A stretch of DNA of 64,000 nucleotides from Closterium sp. Naga37s-1 (taxonomy: Eukaryota > Streptophyta > Zygnematophyceae > Desmidiales > Closteriaceae). The DNA lies in contig CANJKZ010001148.1 of the NCBI GenBank assembly GCA_947471745.1, positions 685,001 through 749,000 of the forward strand, given 5' to 3'. Below, piece by piece: positions 54,331 to 63,872 of the stretch. Position numbers and translations under genes: made by a program. The notes beneath the pieces are model-generated. The model ran no database searches, was not told the DNA's origin, and worked only from the letters and a program-made list of their open reading frames with translations. Within the stretch, counting starts at the first letter, position 1; every line of letters starts with the position of its first letter.

Positions 54331-56970
54331 CTATACTCCCAGGTCCCACTCTTCCTCCACCTCATCCCCCAGGACCTGCCATATGTCCCCCAGGCCTGGC
54401 TCCCAAGGGTCGGCCCATGCCTGGGGATATGCTGCCTCTGCCGCCCTGTTGGACTTCGCCAGCAGGGCATTGGCTTGGCAGCGTTGCAGCATTACCGACC
54501 AGCGTTGTCGGTAGTGCGCGGTCAGCCTGGAGGCGACCATGGTGAGCCTCCCTTGGCGGTGCTTCTTCTTGGCCGCGCTCGTGCCCAGAATTCGGAAGAA
54601 CTTCTGAGTGTCCTTCGCTAGTCCCCCATAGTTCTCCACTGCCAATCCCAGGACCCTTGCATACTGTGGGCGCTCTTCGTATAGTCCCCTTTTAGTCCTG
54701 GCCGCGTCCTCAGCTGCCCACCCTGGTGCTTTCCTGCCCCGGGTGTCCCGCCTTTGCAGCACTGGGTCGGTCACCGTCACGTCTGTGAGGTAGGTTTCAC
54801 CAGACTCCTTGTCACGGATGGCCAGGTCCGCCCATTTAGGGTTGACAGGGGGCGAAAGGGCTGTCGTCTCGTGCAAGGTGTTGAAATCCGCCTCACGTGC
54901 CATGCGTAGCGCGTTGTGGGTGTTGGTGCGGTCCCCTCCGTCCGCGCATCTCAGTAGGTGATTAGGCAGGCTTAGATCTGCTATATTGGAGCGTTTGCCG
55001 CGGCAGGGGCAGTGCTCTGTGACTGCCAGGGTGAGGCCAAGCCTGAAGCCGAGGGCTATGGCGCATTTCCCGGGTGAGAAGGTGAGGTCCGATCGCGTGG
55101 GTATGGCGTGTAGCCAGTCTCCCGCCCCTAGCGCCTGCAGGGCTATGAGGCGCACCACATGCCCGTTGTCCACTCCTGGCTTATCAATCCGTGTGTCCCC
55201 TATCAGTGCCGCTGCTCTGTCCAGGTTGACATGACGCGATAATCCTAGCTGCAGCCGCCCCTTCCCCCCCCTCTGGCGGTGATGCTCGTGCAGGAGTTCT
55301 AGTGCGCTCTCTGGCAGCTTGCTCTTGAGGTCCCGTAGGGTCTCCCCTCCCTGTTCTGCCCCCACAGTGCTTTCCGGTGACACAAGGTGTGCAGCCCGCT
55401 TCAGTGGGTGGTCTGGGTGCTCGGGGATGCCGCTCAGTAGGGAGTGGGCCGCGCATAAGGATGCTAGGTATGCTGCCGGCGCCTCCGAGACCGGATCTAT
55501 CAGGCCCAGGCCGCCTAGGCACACCGGCAGGGTTGCCTGCCTCCACACCAGGCTCTGCTCGATTTCCTTTCTTGGCACGTGTAGGTGTGCCGCCCTTAGT
55601 GCTGTCCATACCAGTCCCTCACTCCAGTCCCGCCACTCTTCTAATGGCAGCGTATCCACCGGTGTTGTGCGGAGCAGGTACGAAATGCGCCATGAGATGC
55701 AGCGTGACAGCAGGAGTAGCGCATGTTGTGGGTGGATGCTGCCGATCAGGTCTAGCGGTGTCGCCACCGATTCCAGGTACGTAGTGATCATGCACCTCCC
55801 GTAATCCCTGGTCCCAATCGGGCTCCCCAAGACTCGGATGCCGTCCACCGCTGCCACCAGGCTGTCGGGTAGGTCGTCGGGTATGCCTGATGGGCTCCAC
55901 GCTGATGACTTCGTGAGGTTGCACCTAAGGCCGCGGCTGGTTAGGTGTCTGGTGATTATACCTAGTGCTAGTGAGGCCTCGGGTGCAGTTCCCACGATCG
56001 TGATATCGTCAGCGTAGGCCATGATCGTGATAGTCGGAAGCATGTCGGCTGCCACCTGGAGTGCCGGTTGGATGGCTGCTGCGAATAGCATTGGTCCTAA
56101 CGGGTCTCCTTGGCTGACCCCGCGTGTGCTGTCAATGTGCGGTGCCGCGAAGCCTTGATCCAGCAGCATGTGGGAGGGCGTGCCGTAGAGTGTACGAACC
56201 AGTGGTATAATTCGGCTAAGTCCCGAGAAATGCAGTGACTCGAAGAAACCAGGCCGTTCGACCGAGTTAAAGGCATTTTCGATATCTAGCTGCAGCGCCA
56301 TTCGTTTTGGGTCCTCGATTAAGAGCGCCCGGACCATGTGGATAATACACTCTACTCCTCCAGGTACTGCTACTCCGAATTGCACCGGTAACAAGTATTC
56401 TCTGATGGGCGCGCTCAGCTCCCTTAACGCTGCCTTAGCTGTGAGTCGTAATATCGCTTCTCCTATGGCTATGGGTCTGACGCCTCCGTCTGGTTTCTCC
56501 AGGGCTATCAGCCTAGACGGTAGCAAGAGTTCTGTCAGATCCGCAGGCAGGTGGGTGCTTAGGACGTAGTTGACGACGCCGTCCAGGTATGTGAATACTT
56601 CGCCGTTTGTCAGAGCGGTGTCTCGTAGATGCTCGAAGCATGTGCCTGAAGGTCCAGCTCCGATTCCGTTGGGGCATTTCGTTAGCACCTCACGAAAGGT
56701 TTCCGCCGACGTCGACAGGTTGCTTGAGGCAAATCCCGTTACCCAGTTTGGGATTTCGTTCCCCGCCTCTGGGTGCTTCGCCTTTAGTGCTTCCAGGGTC
56801 TCCTGTGAGGGTTTTGCGAGTGGCGATGTTTGTAACGCTGCTACCACTTTTGCCAGATTCGCTTTGCGAACCAGTCCCTCAGCCCTCGCACAGATTCCTT
56901 CCGGGTCTGGCTGATGACGGCTCGGTTGTGAGTTCTGGGGTATGGTGCAGGCCTGGGAGTACAGGAGGTC
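54331..56970 (-). CDS. RT and endonuclease of element 11, about 880 codons open
   Basis: This is the longest intact family B coding stretch, from DLLYSQACTIP just below a TGA (56971-56973) to the stop at 54331. Order: RAEGLVRKANLAKVVAALQT, NGIGAGPSGTCFEHLRD, GGVRPIAIGEAILRL, motif A LQLDIENAFNSVERP, motif B GVSQGDPLGPMLFAA (Ser for the usual Arg), IMAYADDITIVG (about 55995-56030), the thumb, CPC...LPNHLLRC (about 54945-55020) and endonuclease WADLAIRDKESG, LTDVTVTDPVLQ and ARTKRGLY. All catalytic residues expected of RT and of the endonuclease appear present. The gap before AADPW-type C-termini is as in element 9. Upstream of the TGA (Trp to stop in EK-DLLY) the same frame continues to about 57240. 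Confidence 0.85.
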   Translation of the reverse strand, partial: DLLYSQACTIPQNSQPSRHQPDPEGICARAEGLVRKANLAKVVAALQTSPLAKPSQETLEALKAKHPEAGNEIPNWVTGFASSNLSTSAETFREVLTKCPNGIGAGPSGTCFEHLRDTALTNGEVFTYLDGVVNYVLSTHLPADLTELLLPSRLIALEKPDGGVRPIAIGEAILRLTAKAALRELSAPIREYLLPVQFGVAVPGGVECIIHMVRALLIEDPKRMALQLDIENAFNSVERPGFFESLHFSGLSRIIPLVRTLYGTPSHMLLDQGFAAPHIDSTRGVSQGDPLGPMLFAAAIQPALQVAADMLPTITIMAYADDITIVGTAPEASLALGIITRHLTSRGLRCNLTKSSAWSPSGIPDDLPDSLVAAVDGIRVLGSPIGTRDYGRCMITTYLESVATPLDLIGSIHPQHALLLLSRCISWRISYLLRTTPVDTLPLEEWRDWSEGLVWTALRAAHLHVPRKEIEQSLVWRQATLPVCLGGLGLIDPVSEAPAAYLASLCAAHSLLSGIPEHPDHPLKRAAHLVSPESTVGAEQGGETLRDLKSKLPESALELLHEHHRQRGGKGRLQLGLSRHVNLDRAAALIGDTRIDKPGVDNGHVVRLIALQALGAGDWLHAIPTRSDLTFSPGKCAIALGFRLGLTLAVTEHCPCRGKRSNIADLSLPNHLLRCADGGDRTNTHNALRMAREADFNTLHETTALSPPVNPKWADLAIRDKESGETYLTDVTVTDPVLQRRDTRGRKAPGWAAEDAARTKRGLYEERPQYARVLGLAVENYGGLAKDTQKFFRILGTSAAKKKHRQGRLTMVASRLTAHYRQRWSVMLQRCQANALLAKSNRAAEAAYPQAWADPWEPGLGDIWQVLGDEVEEEWDLGV

Positions 56971-56973
56971 TCA

Positions 56974-58164
56974 CTTCTCCAGCTTGAACTGGTCCAGTCT
57001 TGTCGCCACCTCGCTCCACTTGTTTCCGGGTACTTTCCCAATGTTGGCTCGGAGTGTGAGTCGCGGCAGAAATAGCAACATTCGCCAGGCTCCCAGGCAG
57101 GTTGGTTTCTTGGCAAGTCGCAGCAAGGGGATTGTGAGGCAGTAGCTGAAGATTCCCAAAATGTTGGGAGGAAGCTTCCGCACCAGGAAAGGTTGGGTGT
57201 CGTTGCGTAGGGGTGACAGGTCCCACTCCTTCAGCCTCTGACACGTGGCCTCGTCATCTGCAATATCTGACGCTGAGCGTTCTTCGTTGGCTGTCCTCGT
57301 GCTAGTGTGAACACTTGATTCGGCCTCCTATGCAGGTTGTGCGGGTTGTACATACCGCGCTCTCCTCTGCCCCTGGTTTGTGCCGGTGTTCGGGACCCCC
57401 TCTTATGCCTCCAGGGAGATATCCTCTGAGTCTCCCTCCTCTGATTCGATATATTCTTCGTCGCTACCCTCCTCCCCTTCATTAATTGGGGTAGCATTCT
57501 GTCGCGTGTCAGTCCGTTCTGGCCTTCCGTGTCTTTCCCGCCAGTCCCCGGATCTGGCTTTTTCCCTCGCCACTGCTCGCACCAGGTTCCCCAGGCCTCC
57601 TTCTCTGCCTCGGCCCCTCCTTCGCGTTCCCCTTGTTGCCGCTTCAGGCGCCGCGTTTTGCAGCGGTCGGCCTGCCGCACGCTGGTTGGCCTGCTCCCGC
57701 AGGGCCTGCTGACGGCTTGTTTCCCCTCGGTGGTGGCTCTGTCTTGTCTCGGCTCTTCTCTCCGCCGCGTCTTCCGCCGCGTCTTCGGCCGCCCTCTCCC
57801 TCTCGTCCAGCGCCTCCTCTTCCACGGCTTCTGCCATTCTCTCGCAGCGGTGTGTTGATGGCAGGTCGGCGCTATCCTCCGCACCGGCGACTGCCTGGGG
57901 CGAGTCCTCCTGCTGCGTCCACCCTACCAGAGGCCCAGGTTGGGCAGGTGCCAGCCCTACTCCGAGCCGCCGCTGATGTTGTTGCGGCCGCTGCGGGCGG
58001 CGGTTCTTACCAGGCGCATGGCATCCCTCCCGCACCTCGTGAGCCGATTTATCGTTCTCCCCATGGGCGGACCCATCCCTATCTAAGGGCCCGAGGCCAG
58101 TCTCTTGTCTCGTAGTCTGCGCGGTCTCTGGCCCAGGCCCCGCAGCCTCAGGTGCCACTGGCAC
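56974..58164 (-). pseudogene. Polyprotein N-terminal region of element 11
   Basis: The frame directly above the TGA holds FLVRKLPPNILGIFSYCLTI and LGAWRMLLFLPRLTLRANIG (56974-57240), the pre-RT domain. Higher up, 57403-58164 (another frame) encodes PQQHQRRLGVGLAPAQPGPL, a Glu/Arg-rich coiled-coil-like stretch, RRRGRGREGGLGN, SGDWRERHGRPERT and an acidic tail (EGEEGSDEEYIESEEGDSED). This matches the ORF1-like protein of element 9, so a frameshift lies near 57250-57400. The Lys-rich MGKPK start was not found. Confidence 0.6.
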
Positions 58165-59071
58165 TTCACTCGCAGCCTCCGCTACAGCCTCCGCCGCCTC
58201 CGCGGTTTATCCGCCGCCGCCCCAAGCCTCCTCGTCGCTGCAGCAGCCCTCGTCTGCTTCGGCGCCCCCGTTGCCCTCCCCGTCGATGGCGCCGTCTGTG
58301 TCGTCGGGTCCGAGTTCGGCGCCAGCGCCACACCTGCCGCCGACGTGGGCGTCCCTTCTGGCCCCCCCGCCACCGCCGTCCTCGTCCACTCCGTCCTCGG
58401 CGGTTCCCCAGCCTCCGGCGCCGCCGCTGTCTCAGCTTCCTCCCTCGGCGCCGTGCTCGGACCCTCCCGTGGTCTCTCCCGTTCCTGCCGCTCCCCCGGC
58501 CTCTGCTGGGGACCAGGGGCCGCAGCGACAGCGTCCTCCCTCTCCACCTGTATTGCCCCAGGTGCCGCGGTTTCGCCACCGCTCTCCTTCTCCTGGTCTT
58601 CCGGGGGATGCTCCTGACCCGCCGGAGGGGTGGTGGCTGGAGCGGGATTCTTGGACCGCCTCTGTTGAGCCTGGATCTTCAATGGGTCGGTGGGCTGCAG
58701 ACACTCCGATCGTAGCTGATATAGTCCGTTGGGAGCGGCGCTTGTCAGATGTTGGGGAGTGCCTCTCTCTCCTCGCGACCGTGCTTGATCAGCTGCATGC
58801 TGGGCTGCAGAGCCGGCCCGTCGCCGCGCGTGATCCCTAGCTCGATGAGATGCAGCAGGGTGTGGTTTGTGCTGCTGCCGCCCAGTGCTTGTGGTCCCTC
58901 CTGCACCTGCCGCTGAAGAGTGAGTCTCCCGCCGGGAATGAGAGCCCGGGTGCGACGTGTTTCCGGTGGGTAGCCACGGCAGCTGAAGAGGCGCCCCTTG
59001 GGCTCGTGCCTGCACTCGCGTCAGTGCTCCGGTGGCTGCGTTGGCGGGTTTACCTTCTGAACCGGGTGTAG
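57858..59071 (+). pseudogene. AORF of element 11
   Basis: It is recognisable by AQVGQVPALLRAAADVVAAA and PREPIYRSPHGRTHPYLRARG (57858-58115), aligning with QVPALL and PPGRAPACLRPR of elements 4 and 9. A stop at 58113-58115 and frame changes follow. The helical module (RLSDVGECLSLLATVLDQLH to LGLVPALASVLRWLRWRVYL) lies in another frame with a TAG at 58838-58840. The start is uncertain. It is the most diverged family B antisense copy. Confidence 0.6.
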
Positions 59072-59241
59072 CGGTATTCTTTTTTGCGCCCCCCCCCTTG
59101 CGTCCCTTTCCCCTTTTCCCTCGCAGCCATGCTTGGCCGTCCGGGCTTGTTTTGTTCTCCGCTGTTAGCGCCCCGTGTTGTACCGCTCCATATTATAGTG
59201 CTTCTTGCCCCAAAACCCTTTGTGTTCTTGCCAACCCTCTC

Positions 59242-59288
59242 GCGCGGCCGAAGGCCGCGCTGTCGAGCGTCGGCTGCCAAAGGCGGCC
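59242..59288. repeat. Twin hairpins, element 11
   Basis: A perfect GCGCGGCC-GAA-GGCCGCGC hairpin at 59242-59260, and a second at 59271-59288 whose stem carries a mismatch (cggctgccaaaggcggccg). It shows the hairpin pair is shared by family B. Confidence 0.8.
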
Positions 59289-59511
59289 GGCGCGAGCCGC
59301 TGGGTTGGGAGGAAACCAGCTCACCAGGAACTAATGAGATGGGGGAGGGCACTTGGGCTTTTTGTAGGGTGATGTACTCCTTACAAGGCACATACCAGGA
59401 TATGCTAAGCCCATGAGTTGGGAACCTAAGCCTATACTAGGGAACATTAGGCTATGCTAAGCTATGAGGGGCTAGAGAGGTGTGGGAGGCTAAGGACTAA
59501 GTTCCTAGTGC

Positions 59512-59527
59512 CTCTCTCTCTCTCTCT
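59512..59527. repeat. Short (CT)8 tract, tail of element 12
   Basis: Only 16 bp, followed by AATGGTCCTTGTATTGATATAG. It shows tail length varies from 10 to 100 bp. Confidence 0.9.
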
Positions 59528-59618
59528 AATGGTCCTTGTATTGATATAGCAGCCAAGTACAAGCATGCAGGTCGTTGAGGCATAGATAGCTAACATGCAG
59601 GGCACAAGCACCACAAAT

Positions 59619-62600
59619 CTACAAATCCACTAGGGGCTCAATAACTGCAAAGCAGTCCCCAAGGTGCAACTCGTCTCCAATCCCTCCCACAGGCGGGTTC
59701 TCTACCGCCGCAGCCTCCCCAAGTTTGAGCAAGAGGCCCACAGATTGGGCCCTTTGGAGGGCCACTAACCAACGTTGCCTGAACTGGTGCAGGAACTTTG
59801 CAGCATAGAATGATTTGGAGTCGGCGTTGAAGTGGCGCCGAGCTGCAGTGTCCGCCAGGAGTTTCAGGAAAACTGGCACCTCCGCGCAAGGGCAGCCGTA
59901 GGTGTCTACCGCCAGAGGGAAGAAATTCACCGTCTCTGGCAGGGCGGCGTAGTGCTGGATCTTCTTGTCCGCCTGCTCCCGTGCCGCCCAGCCCCTGCCC
60001 TTCTGCGCCTCTGGGTCCCTAGTGCTAATAGGATCGGTAATAGTGACGTCGCACACGTAGACCGCACCGCTGCTTCTGTCCGTCATTGTAAAATCAGCGG
60101 TCTGTTCCTCAATGGGGCAGTGCGCCGATGACTCGCTGTGGACAATGAATCCCGCGTCTTGGGCCATGCTAATGCAGGCATCGCGCAGCTCGTTATGGGT
60201 GTTGATGCGGTGCTTGCCCGTGCCGCAGCGGAGTAGGTGGTTAGGGAGGCGGGGGTCCGTGATGGCAGTATGGTCTGCGCAGTCGCAGTTTTTCGGTGTG
60301 GAGAAAGGGAGGGCCAGCCGGAAGCGCACGGCGTTAGAGAAGTGGGTGGGCCCTATCCTCCTGTTTGCCGCAATGGGGATAGCCGTCAGCCAGTCCCCGG
60401 TCCCATAACCTGTCAGTGAGTACATCCGCTGAGTGTGTCCGCACAGGGGGTTCAGTGCCATCCGTCGTGTCTCATTGACCTGAACGGCATATCTGCTCCC
60501 ATGTACCCGCAGTGCCAATGCGTGCTGGAGTCTGGTGTCTGATAGCTCCAGCCGCTCTTTCTCCAAGATCTCCCGAGCGTCAACTGGTAAAGCCGCTTCG
60601 CACTCCGAAAGCCACGCGTGGAGAGGCGTGGCGACGTCTGCAGGCAGCAGCATGTGGTCCCGGGCCTGCGTCAGCGCGCCATCAGGGGCGTCTTCAAGTG
60701 ATGCTAGAAAGAGCGCGGCCTGTGTGAAGCTCGCCGCGTAACCGTACACTCCCTCGATTAGGGGGTCAGAAATGCCTATCCCCCCCAATGACGGCGGCAG
60801 TGACGCCTGCGCCCAGACGCGGGCTTGTTCAGCGCGGCAGGTGGGAACACGGATGCTGCATGCTGTCAGTAGCGCTGTAAGCAGATCCATCCCCCACTGA
60901 CTCCAGGTGTCGTGAGGCAGAAGGTGGAGCGGCGTCGTTCTGGTGAGGTATGCCACCCGCCTCGAGATACAGCGGGTGAGCAATAGTGATGCTACCTGGG
61001 GGTCGGCTTTCTCAAGGAGTGGCAAAGGTTTTGCCATTTCCCGTAGCTGACCCGACAGGAACTGCGACGCCCCGCTGTCTGGATCCACGAAGATTCCAAG
61101 CAAGCGCACGCCGTTCTGGGAAAAAGGGACTCCCTGCGGAAGCTGGTCCTTCACTGCTGCTTCCCTGCTCCAGGCTGCACATTTCTGTGCGTTGTGTGTT
61201 AGCCCCAGGTGCGCCAGACTCTCGGTGAAATGATTGAATGCAGCTACAGTGTCGGCCGCATTCCCAAGGAATGTGACATCGTCTGCGTAGGCCAGACAAA
61301 GCACGTGGGGATATGCCTCGGCAGTGTCGCAAAGAGCTGGGTGTATTCCCGCCGCAAACAATAAAGGGCCAAGTGGGTCGCCTTGCCGTACGCCCCGTTC
61401 GCTGGTCAGTGGGTCGCATTCGAAATTGGCGTCGAGATGCAACTTGGACGGGTTACCGTAGGTTAGTTTCACCAGCGGCACTAGTGGCGAAAGCCCGGGC
61501 TCCTGTAACGCCGTCGCGATGGCTTGTCGAGAGATGCTGTTGAAGGCATTCGAGATGTCGGTCTGCAGTACCAGGCTGTTGGGTAGCTTGTCCAGATACG
61601 CCCGTGCCACGTGGATAACTGCCTCGGCTCCCCCTGGCACAGCCACCCCATACTGTAGAGGCAGGAAGTAGTCACGTGCAGCATCGCCCATGGCTGCGAG
61701 GGCTGCCTTGGCTGTCAGCCGGGTGATGCACTCGCCGATGGCAATTGGTCGAGCACCCCCACCAGGTTTGGCTAGGGCTATGAGTCGCGAGGCTGTCAGT
61801 AGGTCCGCCACCGGTCCTGGAAGGTTGCCCCCCAGAATGGTGTTTATCAATGCGTGCAGATGGGTGCTGACTCGTCCGTTCGTGATTGCCGCGTCGCGCA
61901 TGTGCTCGAAATTTGTCCCCGAAGGTCCGGCACCGACCCCGTTCTCGCACCTCCCCAGCAGTTTGGCGAAGTCCGCGTGGGTGATGGACAATTCTGACTC
62001 TCGTCTGGGTGGCCACGTTGTCGTCCCTGGTTCGGCTCTTGGATGTTTCTGTCGGAGCTCGTCCAGTATTTCTGGATTCGGTTTGCAGACTGGCGTTGAC
62101 TCTAACGCCAACACGGCTCGGCGCAGACTGCCCCTTTTCGTCAAGCCCTCGGCTCGGCTAATGACCCCGGTAGCATCGGGTTGATGACGTGGTGGCGCGG
62201 GTGTGTTGACTGCGTCAATCGCCTCCCTGTACAGTAGGTCCCATTTGCCACGCTGGAAGGCTCGGAGCCGGGCCTTGATCTGGGGCCAGTTCGGTCTCTG
62301 TGGCGAGTTTTGGCGAAGCGTCAGACGCGGGAGAAAGAGGAGAAGGCGCCAACCAGCCTCGGATTCCGGGTTTCGTGACAGGTGGTGTAACGGAGTCAGT
62401 AGCGCCAGCGAAAACAAGTGACACAAGTTTGGCGGTAACCGCCGTGCCAGGGCTGGCTGCCGACTGTCGCAGAGGGCAGGGATATTCCAGTTCGCGATGT
62501 CCGCGAACCAGTCTGCCCGCATCGCCAGTTCCTCTGGCGAGAAATAGCGGGGGAAATTGGAATTTTCTCGCCCCGCAGCCGTGTCTGTCGCGGCTCGATT
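59619..62600 (-). CDS. RT and endonuclease of element 12 (about 990 codons open)
   Basis: This is the replication and integration core: it copies the element RNA at a nicked target. Residues below are numbered from the Met at 62522. Pre-RT domain 17-75; LGRCENGVGAGPSGTNFEHM near 200; GGGARPIAIGECITRLTAK near 265; motif A LQTDISNAFNSISR near 320; motif B SERGVRQGDPLGPLLF near 378; CLAYADDVTFLG near 412; thumb and linker to about 690; GHTQRMYSLTGYGTGDWL near 710; CDC...HLLRC knuckle 744-765; endonuclease TADFTMTDRSSG (first Asp), YVCDVTITDP (second Asp) and ADKKIQHY (Lys) at 807-856. The Cys/His knuckle followed by D...D...K is the arrangement known from R2/R4-type elements. No stop occurs until 59619. 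Confidence 0.88.
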   Translation of the reverse strand, partial: NRAATDTAAGRENSNFPRYFSPEELAMRADWFADIANWNIPALCDSRQPALARRLPPNLCHLFSLALLTPLHHLSRNPESEAGWRLLLFLPRLTLRQNSPQRPNWPQIKARLRAFQRGKWDLLYREAIDAVNTPAPPRHQPDATGVISRAEGLTKRGSLRRAVLALESTPVCKPNPEILDELRQKHPRAEPGTTTWPPRRESELSITHADFAKLLGRCENGVGAGPSGTNFEHMRDAAITNGRVSTHLHALINTILGGNLPGPVADLLTASRLIALAKPGGGARPIAIGECITRLTAKAALAAMGDAARDYFLPLQYGVAVPGGAEAVIHVARAYLDKLPNSLVLQTDISNAFNSISRQAIATALQEPGLSPLVPLVKLTYGNPSKLHLDANFECDPLTSERGVRQGDPLGPLLFAAGIHPALCDTAEAYPHVLCLAYADDVTFLGNAADTVAAFNHFTESLAHLGLTHNAQKCAAWSREAAVKDQLPQGVPFSQNGVRLLGIFVDPDSGASQFLSGQLREMAKPLPLLEKADPQVASLLLTRCISRRVAYLTRTTPLHLLPHDTWSQWGMDLLTALLTACSIRVPTCRAEQARVWAQASLPPSLGGIGISDPLIEGVYGYAASFTQAALFLASLEDAPDGALTQARDHMLLPADVATPLHAWLSECEAALPVDAREILEKERLELSDTRLQHALALRVHGSRYAVQVNETRRMALNPLCGHTQRMYSLTGYGTGDWLTAIPIAANRRIGPTHFSNAVRFRLALPFSTPKNCDCADHTAITDPRLPNHLLRCGTGKHRINTHNELRDACISMAQDAGFIVHSESSAHCPIEEQTADFTMTDRSSGAVYVCDVTITDPISTRDPEAQKGRGWAAREQADKKIQHYAALPETVNFFPLAVDTYGCPCAEVPVFLKLLADTAARRHFNADSKSFYAAKFLHQFRQRWLVALQRAQSVGLLLKLGEAAAVENPPVGGIGDELHLGDCFAVIEPLVDL

Positions 62601-63872
62601 TCACCTAGCGCGGCTCGTCCTCGCTTGTGGTGGTGAGGTTGGAATCTCGCCCGCACGATCGGCATCGGACGGTCCACGAGCCGGGTCCCTTTGCTCGCCA
62701 CGGGACTGCCTTGGTCCTGCTCCCGTCCTCCCCGCGTTCTCCCTTATTCCATCCTCTCCTTCCGTCCCTTCGTCTTCGCTCGCAGGCATGGGCTCCTCCC
62801 TATAAGAGGGGTCCCTTCTTTCGTCATCCTCATTATCTAGCCTGGTTAAAGCCCTACGCGCCTCCGACTGATAGCCGTTCTCCGGTCCTCCTCCTTGTCC
62901 GCTAGCCGCTTCTCGCCCTCCGCCTCGCGCTCCTCGGCCTCGCGATGGTGATTGCTGGAGAGACCGATTACTCGCCAATGCGCGCTGGCGCTGCGTCGGT
63001 TGCGTTCGAAAAGCCGTCGTCTGCCTCCGTAGCGGGGACCACGGCGACGGGGTCCCCGCCGCCGTCTGTTCCGAAGCCCGTGACAATAGGCGCTGAAAAG
63101 ACTCTTCCCCTCGTATCCGCGGGTCCCCATGACGTGGGCGAGGCTGGTCCGTCTGCCCCGGTTGTTGCTCCTCCTGCTCCGCCTGTCGCTCCTGTTCCCC
63201 CTGCTCCCGTTGTTGCGCCGGCGGCGCCTGCTCCTGCTGGGGGAGTTGCTGTTCCCCCTGTCCCTGTCCTTGGCGCCCCCGTTGCACCTGCCGTTTCTGT
63301 CCCCGGCGGGCTTGCGCCGGCGTCTGTTTCTTCCCCGAAGGCGGCGTCCGCCACCACTGTCGGCCCGGCTCCGATGGTTGCGCCACCGGGCGTGGACCAG
63401 CCTGCTCCCGCTCCGCTGCCGGCGGCCCCTGCAGTGCAGCCGAGTCGTCCCCCGTCGCCGGACCGCCGACTATCACGCCCCCATTCTCCTGCACCCCAGC
63501 AGGAGCGCGAGTCGTCGCAGCGTCGGCGCAACTCTCCCCGGCGCTACCAGCAGCAGGCCCAGTGGCCTGCTCACCCTGGTGGCAATGGGGGCTGGAGGGG
63601 CCCCCATGGGCGTGGTGGTGGCGGGAGATTCCGTCCGCCTGTGACAATGGCGGATCTCCAGCGGGAGGTGTCACGGGCCGTGCGCGAGGAGAGGGCGGCG
63701 CAGAGTCAGACCAGTTCGCTGCGGGCCGTGCCTGCGCCCGTGGCTCCTCGTCTGGCTGAGCCTCCTGTGGCCCCTCCGCCAGCTGCTGCATTTCCTCCTC
63801 CTGTCCTCGCCCCATCGGCTCTTTCTCCTTCTGTCTCGGCGCCTGCTCCCGGCTCTCGTCTGCATTTGCCAC
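62601..63872 (-). pseudogene. Polyprotein N-terminal region of element 12, separated by TGA
   Basis: In frame with the RT but separated by TGA at 62601-62603, where sisters have Arg (RARRNR; CGA to TGA). It contains a Gln/Glu/Arg-rich region, GRQWWRTPPSG, GEESFQRLLSRASEQ, QRQRALASNRSLQQSPSRG, GGPENGYQSEARRAL and DPSYREEPMPASEDE. The part above about 62945 is antisense to the AORF. The EESFQ to DPSYREE block is conserved in all family A copies and is likely genuinely coding. Confidence 0.65.

Larger units (their letters stand above)
54035..59511 (-). mobile_element. Element 11 (family B)
   Basis: GA tail, a 3' UTR of about 220 bp (54113-54330), the best-preserved family B polyprotein, a broken antisense ORF, a hairpin pair (59242-59260 and an imperfect one at 59271-59288) and a diverged promoter region (59300-59511) that ends gaggctaaggactaag. 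No good TATA box is visible there; the expected place reads gggctttttgtagg near 59350. Confidence 0.85.
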
